Assembly (NCBI GenBank): GCA_015709315.1
Contig: JACCQI010000012.1
Span: forward strand, 1 to 64,000
Direction: 5' to 3'
Length of the DNA: 64,000 nucleotides
From: Desulfovibrionaceae bacterium
Lineage (GTDB): Bacteria > Desulfobacterota > Desulfovibrionia > Desulfovibrionales > Desulfovibrionaceae
The position numbers and the translations under genes are program-made. Positions 61,596 through 64,000 of this stretch are shown here, piece after piece. Under the pieces are notes generated by a model that ran no database searches, had not been told where the DNA came from, and worked only from the letters and a program-made list of their open reading frames with translations. Every line of letters begins with the position of its first letter. The stretch's first letter is position 1.

Positions 61596-61669
61596 GTTAA
61601 TCCTCCCAATGGATTACTTAATATTGTTGTGGTCCAAGGACCATTTCCCCAAAATTGTGCGGCAGGCTC

Positions 61670-62398
61670 TTAGTGTGCGTGCTCGCAGGCGCCCTGCAGG
61701 TAGAGCATCGTCAGCATGAAGAAGATGAACGCCTGGATGGTCTTTGCAAGGATGAACAGGAAGTACATGGGCAGCGAGCCGACGATGGGCGCGAGCATGA
61801 ACATCAGGATCAGGACGATTTCCTCGCCTCGGATGTTGCCGAAGAGACGAAGCGTCAGGCTGAGCGGCCGGGCGAGATGCGAAACCGGCTCCAGGATGAG
61901 CATGAGCGGAGCCAGCGCGGGAACCGGACCCATGAAGTGTTTGATGTATTTCGGGCCCCATTTCTTGATGCCCACGTACTGGTAGAACAGGAACACGATG
62001 ATGGCCATGGAGGCCGGGGTATTGATGTTCGCGGTGGGAGCGTCGCAGCCCGGGATGAGGCCGAGCCAGTTCATGCCCAGGATCAAGATGAAAATGGTAC
62101 ACAAAAGCGGCATGAACTGCCGGCCTTCCTGGCCGACGTTGGCGACGACGAAGTCTTCCAGGCCGCCGATGATGGTCTCGAAAACGTTCTGGAGGCCGCC
62201 GGGAACCAGTTGCAGACGGCTGCGGACAAGCAGGCCGAGCGACAGAATGATGGCCATGACCAGCCACATGTAGAGCACGTGGTTGATGGACTGCACGCCG
62301 AGTGCCTGTTCAACGCTTGTGCCCCAGTGGCCGATGCTTTTCAGCATGTCCATGTACAAAAGAGGGTGAGCTAATCCACCTGAAAAACCCATTTCCAA
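61670..62398 (-). CDS. atpB: F0F1 ATP synthase subunit a
   Basis: [33 protein letters not shown]...[22 protein letters not shown]. Confidence 0.97.
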   Translation of the reverse strand: MEMGFSGGLAHPLLYMDMLKSIGHWGTSVEQALGVQSINHVLYMWLVMAIILSLGLLVRSRLQLVPGGLQNVFETIIGGLEDFVVANVGQEGRQFMPLLCTIFILILGMNWLGLIPGCDAPTANINTPASMAIIVFLFYQYVGIKKWGPKYIKHFMGPVPALAPLMLILEPVSHLARPLSLTLRLFGNIRGEEIVLILMFMLAPIVGSLPMYFLFILAKTIQAFIFFMLTMLYLQGACEHAH

Positions 62399-62418
62399 GC
62401 CTCCTTGAAGCAGCTAGG

Positions 62419-62844
62419 CTATTTCTTCCCCAACTGAACCAGGCCGGTTGCGGTGATGTTGACCACCACGGTCCCGAGACCTGCTATCAGCCCCCAGTGG
62501 GGAACTCGTTCGACTCCGATCAGCCACCAGAGGGCCAGCCCGCTCAGAGTCATCTTACCCATGAATATGACAAACAGAAGATACGGCCCCTTGTTCCGGT
62601 CATGCACCAACACCTGGGCAACGCGGGCGAGCGTCCAGAAGTTGACCAGGGCTATCACCGCCCCCGCCAGATACGCAAGAGACCATCGGGAAAAAAGTGT
62701 AACCAGCATGATCACTAGAGAGGTCCCCAGCGACACATAAACCTGATTGCGGACAACGATGCGAACATCGGGGACATTGAAACCGCTCTTGACGAGCAAC
62801 CGCTCAAGCCCTTGGTTCATCCTGCCCAGCACTCTCTTCTCCAT
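62419..62844 (-). CDS. ATP synthase subunit I-like membrane protein
   Basis: Four hydrophobic segments, position between atpZ/I-like gene and atpB; overlaps upstream gene (an internal ATG at 62820 is an alternative start). Confidence 0.75.
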   Translation of the reverse strand: MEKRVLGRMNQGLERLLVKSGFNVPDVRIVVRNQVYVSLGTSLVIMLVTLFSRWSLAYLAGAVIALVNFWTLARVAQVLVHDRNKGPYLLFVIFMGKMTLSGLALWWLIGVERVPHWGLIAGLGTVVVNITATGLVQLGKK

Positions 62845-63106
62845 CCTGTTTCAAAGAACCTGCTTTACGCGCCTCTTCCCGCCGCTGCAATTTCCTGAAA
62901 TCCTCGTAGACCATCTTGAACCCGGCCACGACCCCCACGAAAAAAAAGATCATGATGAACCAAGGCTTGGTCCCGAAATAGCCATCCAGGAAATATCCGA
63001 TGGCAAGCCCGACGATAATGGCGGAAACGATGTGCAAACCCATCGTCCCGGCAGTCCCGCCCAGTTGCGTTATCTGCACCCATCGTCCGTCTTTTGAAAA
63101 GAGCAT
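62804..63106 (-). CDS. AtpZ/AtpI family protein
   Basis: GTMGLHIVSAIIVGLAIGYFLDGYFGTKPWFIMIFFFVGVVAGFKMVYEDFRK. Confidence 0.9.
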   Translation of the reverse strand: MLFSKDGRWVQITQLGGTAGTMGLHIVSAIIVGLAIGYFLDGYFGTKPWFIMIFFFVGVVAGFKMVYEDFRKLQRREEARKAGSLKQDGEESAGQDEPRA

Positions 63107-63171
63107 GTTCAAACCCTGCAAAAGATGTTATCACGCATTCCGGACGGAGCCTGAAGGCGAAACCGGCAATT

Positions 63172-63189
63172 CGTGCAATCCTTCACAAG
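63172..63189. promoter_or_regulatory. Candidate Rex operator upstream of the F0 operon
   Basis: TCGTGCAATCCTTCACAA (right half perfect, left half with two mismatches), 66 bp before atpZ/I-like start. Confidence 0.45.
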
Positions 63190-63414
63190 TGGAGGAGAAG
63201 TAGCACACGCCGCCATTTCCCGTCAATGCATTTTTCCAAAAACACGCCCTGTTACGGAGACTTCCGGCCAGCCGGGAAAGCCCCGGTTCCCAATGCCTTC
63301 CGCCCGAACCCAACGGTTCATGTGAAATTACGCCCAAAATTATTTCCCCGCCGCCAAAAAAGGCGGAAGAACATGGTGCTTCTCCCGCCATGATGCCGCT
63401 TATTCCCGCCCGGA

Positions 63415-63978
63415 TCACTCCGGGTCGCCCACATCGACCACCTTGACCATGAACTCCTTCACGCCCGTCGGGGGCTGGAAGAACACGGCCATGAACGGGG
63501 TGGACGCGCCGGGCCGGATAAAGGTGTTGTTGGACAGGATGCCGACCTCGCTGGCAAGGCCGTCCCGGATCTCCTTCTCGGTCTGCACCTGGAGCTGGAA
63601 CTGGGAAAGCAGGTTGCCGCACAGGAAGGACTGGGAGGTCAGGACGTTGTTCACGTCGTCGTAGAGAATGACCTCCACCTTGATCCGCTCCTTGGGCTTG
63701 TCGAACTTGTTCACCGCCTTGCCCTCGACCACGAACAGGTTGCCCGCCTTCTCGTTGGGCACGTAGTACTGCTTGACGTTCTTGAGCTCGATCTTGCGCA
63801 CCCGCTCGGCCGGGGACTCGCCCGGCTCGGCCTGCTCGCCGCCGGCGTCCTCCATGAACATCTGGCCCACGAACGGCACGTTCTTGAGCAGGTCGCCCAG
63901 GTTGACGCCCATGTAGGTCCAGACCTTGAAGTAGATGGCCCCGCCCAAGCCAAGGGCGACAACAAGCAGAATAATCAA
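63415..63978 (-). CDS. DUF3426-like protein, possibly truncated at the window edge
   Basis: IELKNVKQYYVPNEKAGNLFVVEGKAVNKFDKPKERIKVEVILYD...FMAVFFQPP..FMVKVVDVGDPE; the reading frame may continue past the window end. Confidence 0.75.
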   Translation of the reverse strand: MIILLVVALGLGGAIYFKVWTYMGVNLGDLLKNVPFVGQMFMEDAGGEQAEPGESPAERVRKIELKNVKQYYVPNEKAGNLFVVEGKAVNKFDKPKERIKVEVILYDDVNNVLTSQSFLCGNLLSQFQLQVQTEKEIRDGLASEVGILSNNTFIRPGASTPFMAVFFQPPTGVKEFMVKVVDVGDPE

Positions 63979-64000
63979 GCATCCCAGAGACCTACGACTG

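Overview
High-GC window that looks chromosomal and from a Desulfovibrio/Pseudodesulfovibrio-like sulfate reducer. The taxon is inferred from gene content and order, not searched. It is mostly ordinary core genome: a molybdate ABC operon with a stand-alone Mop gene; mreB-mreC-mreD-PBP2-rodA-bactofilin followed by the F1 ATP synthase operon (b', b, delta, alpha, gamma, beta, epsilon); the F0 genes (atpZ/I-like, subunit I, a, c) with rex about 45 kb away on the other strand; pstB-phoU and an OmpR/PhoB-type regulator; rpsA; hisI-hisG; a Lol-like ABC/LolA/beta-barrel operon; tRNA-Arg(TCT) and a reverse-order (HigBA-like) toxin-antitoxin pair. Accessory parts worth a second look are: (1) a putative sigma-54-controlled operon at 18.5-24.0 kb (YeiH-family exporter, 35-aa membrane peptide, Usp, PhnD-like periplasmic protein, histidine kinase, NtrC-type regulator) with a GG-N10-GC promoter and upstream palindromes; (2) a dispersed structured intergenic element, with copies at about 26.63-26.90 and 60.30-60.53 kb, whose helices differ by compensatory changes; (3) a roughly 1.3 kb non-coding island at 53.51-54.83 kb with inverted ends and two identical copies of a 115-nt nested hairpin; (4) a 3'-end-associated repeat family and several very long hairpins. 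Candidate Pho boxes, Rex sites, a mod-operon palindrome and a TA operator were read directly from the sequence. No CRISPR array, rRNA or transposase was found. All family calls come from motif recognition; no searches were run.
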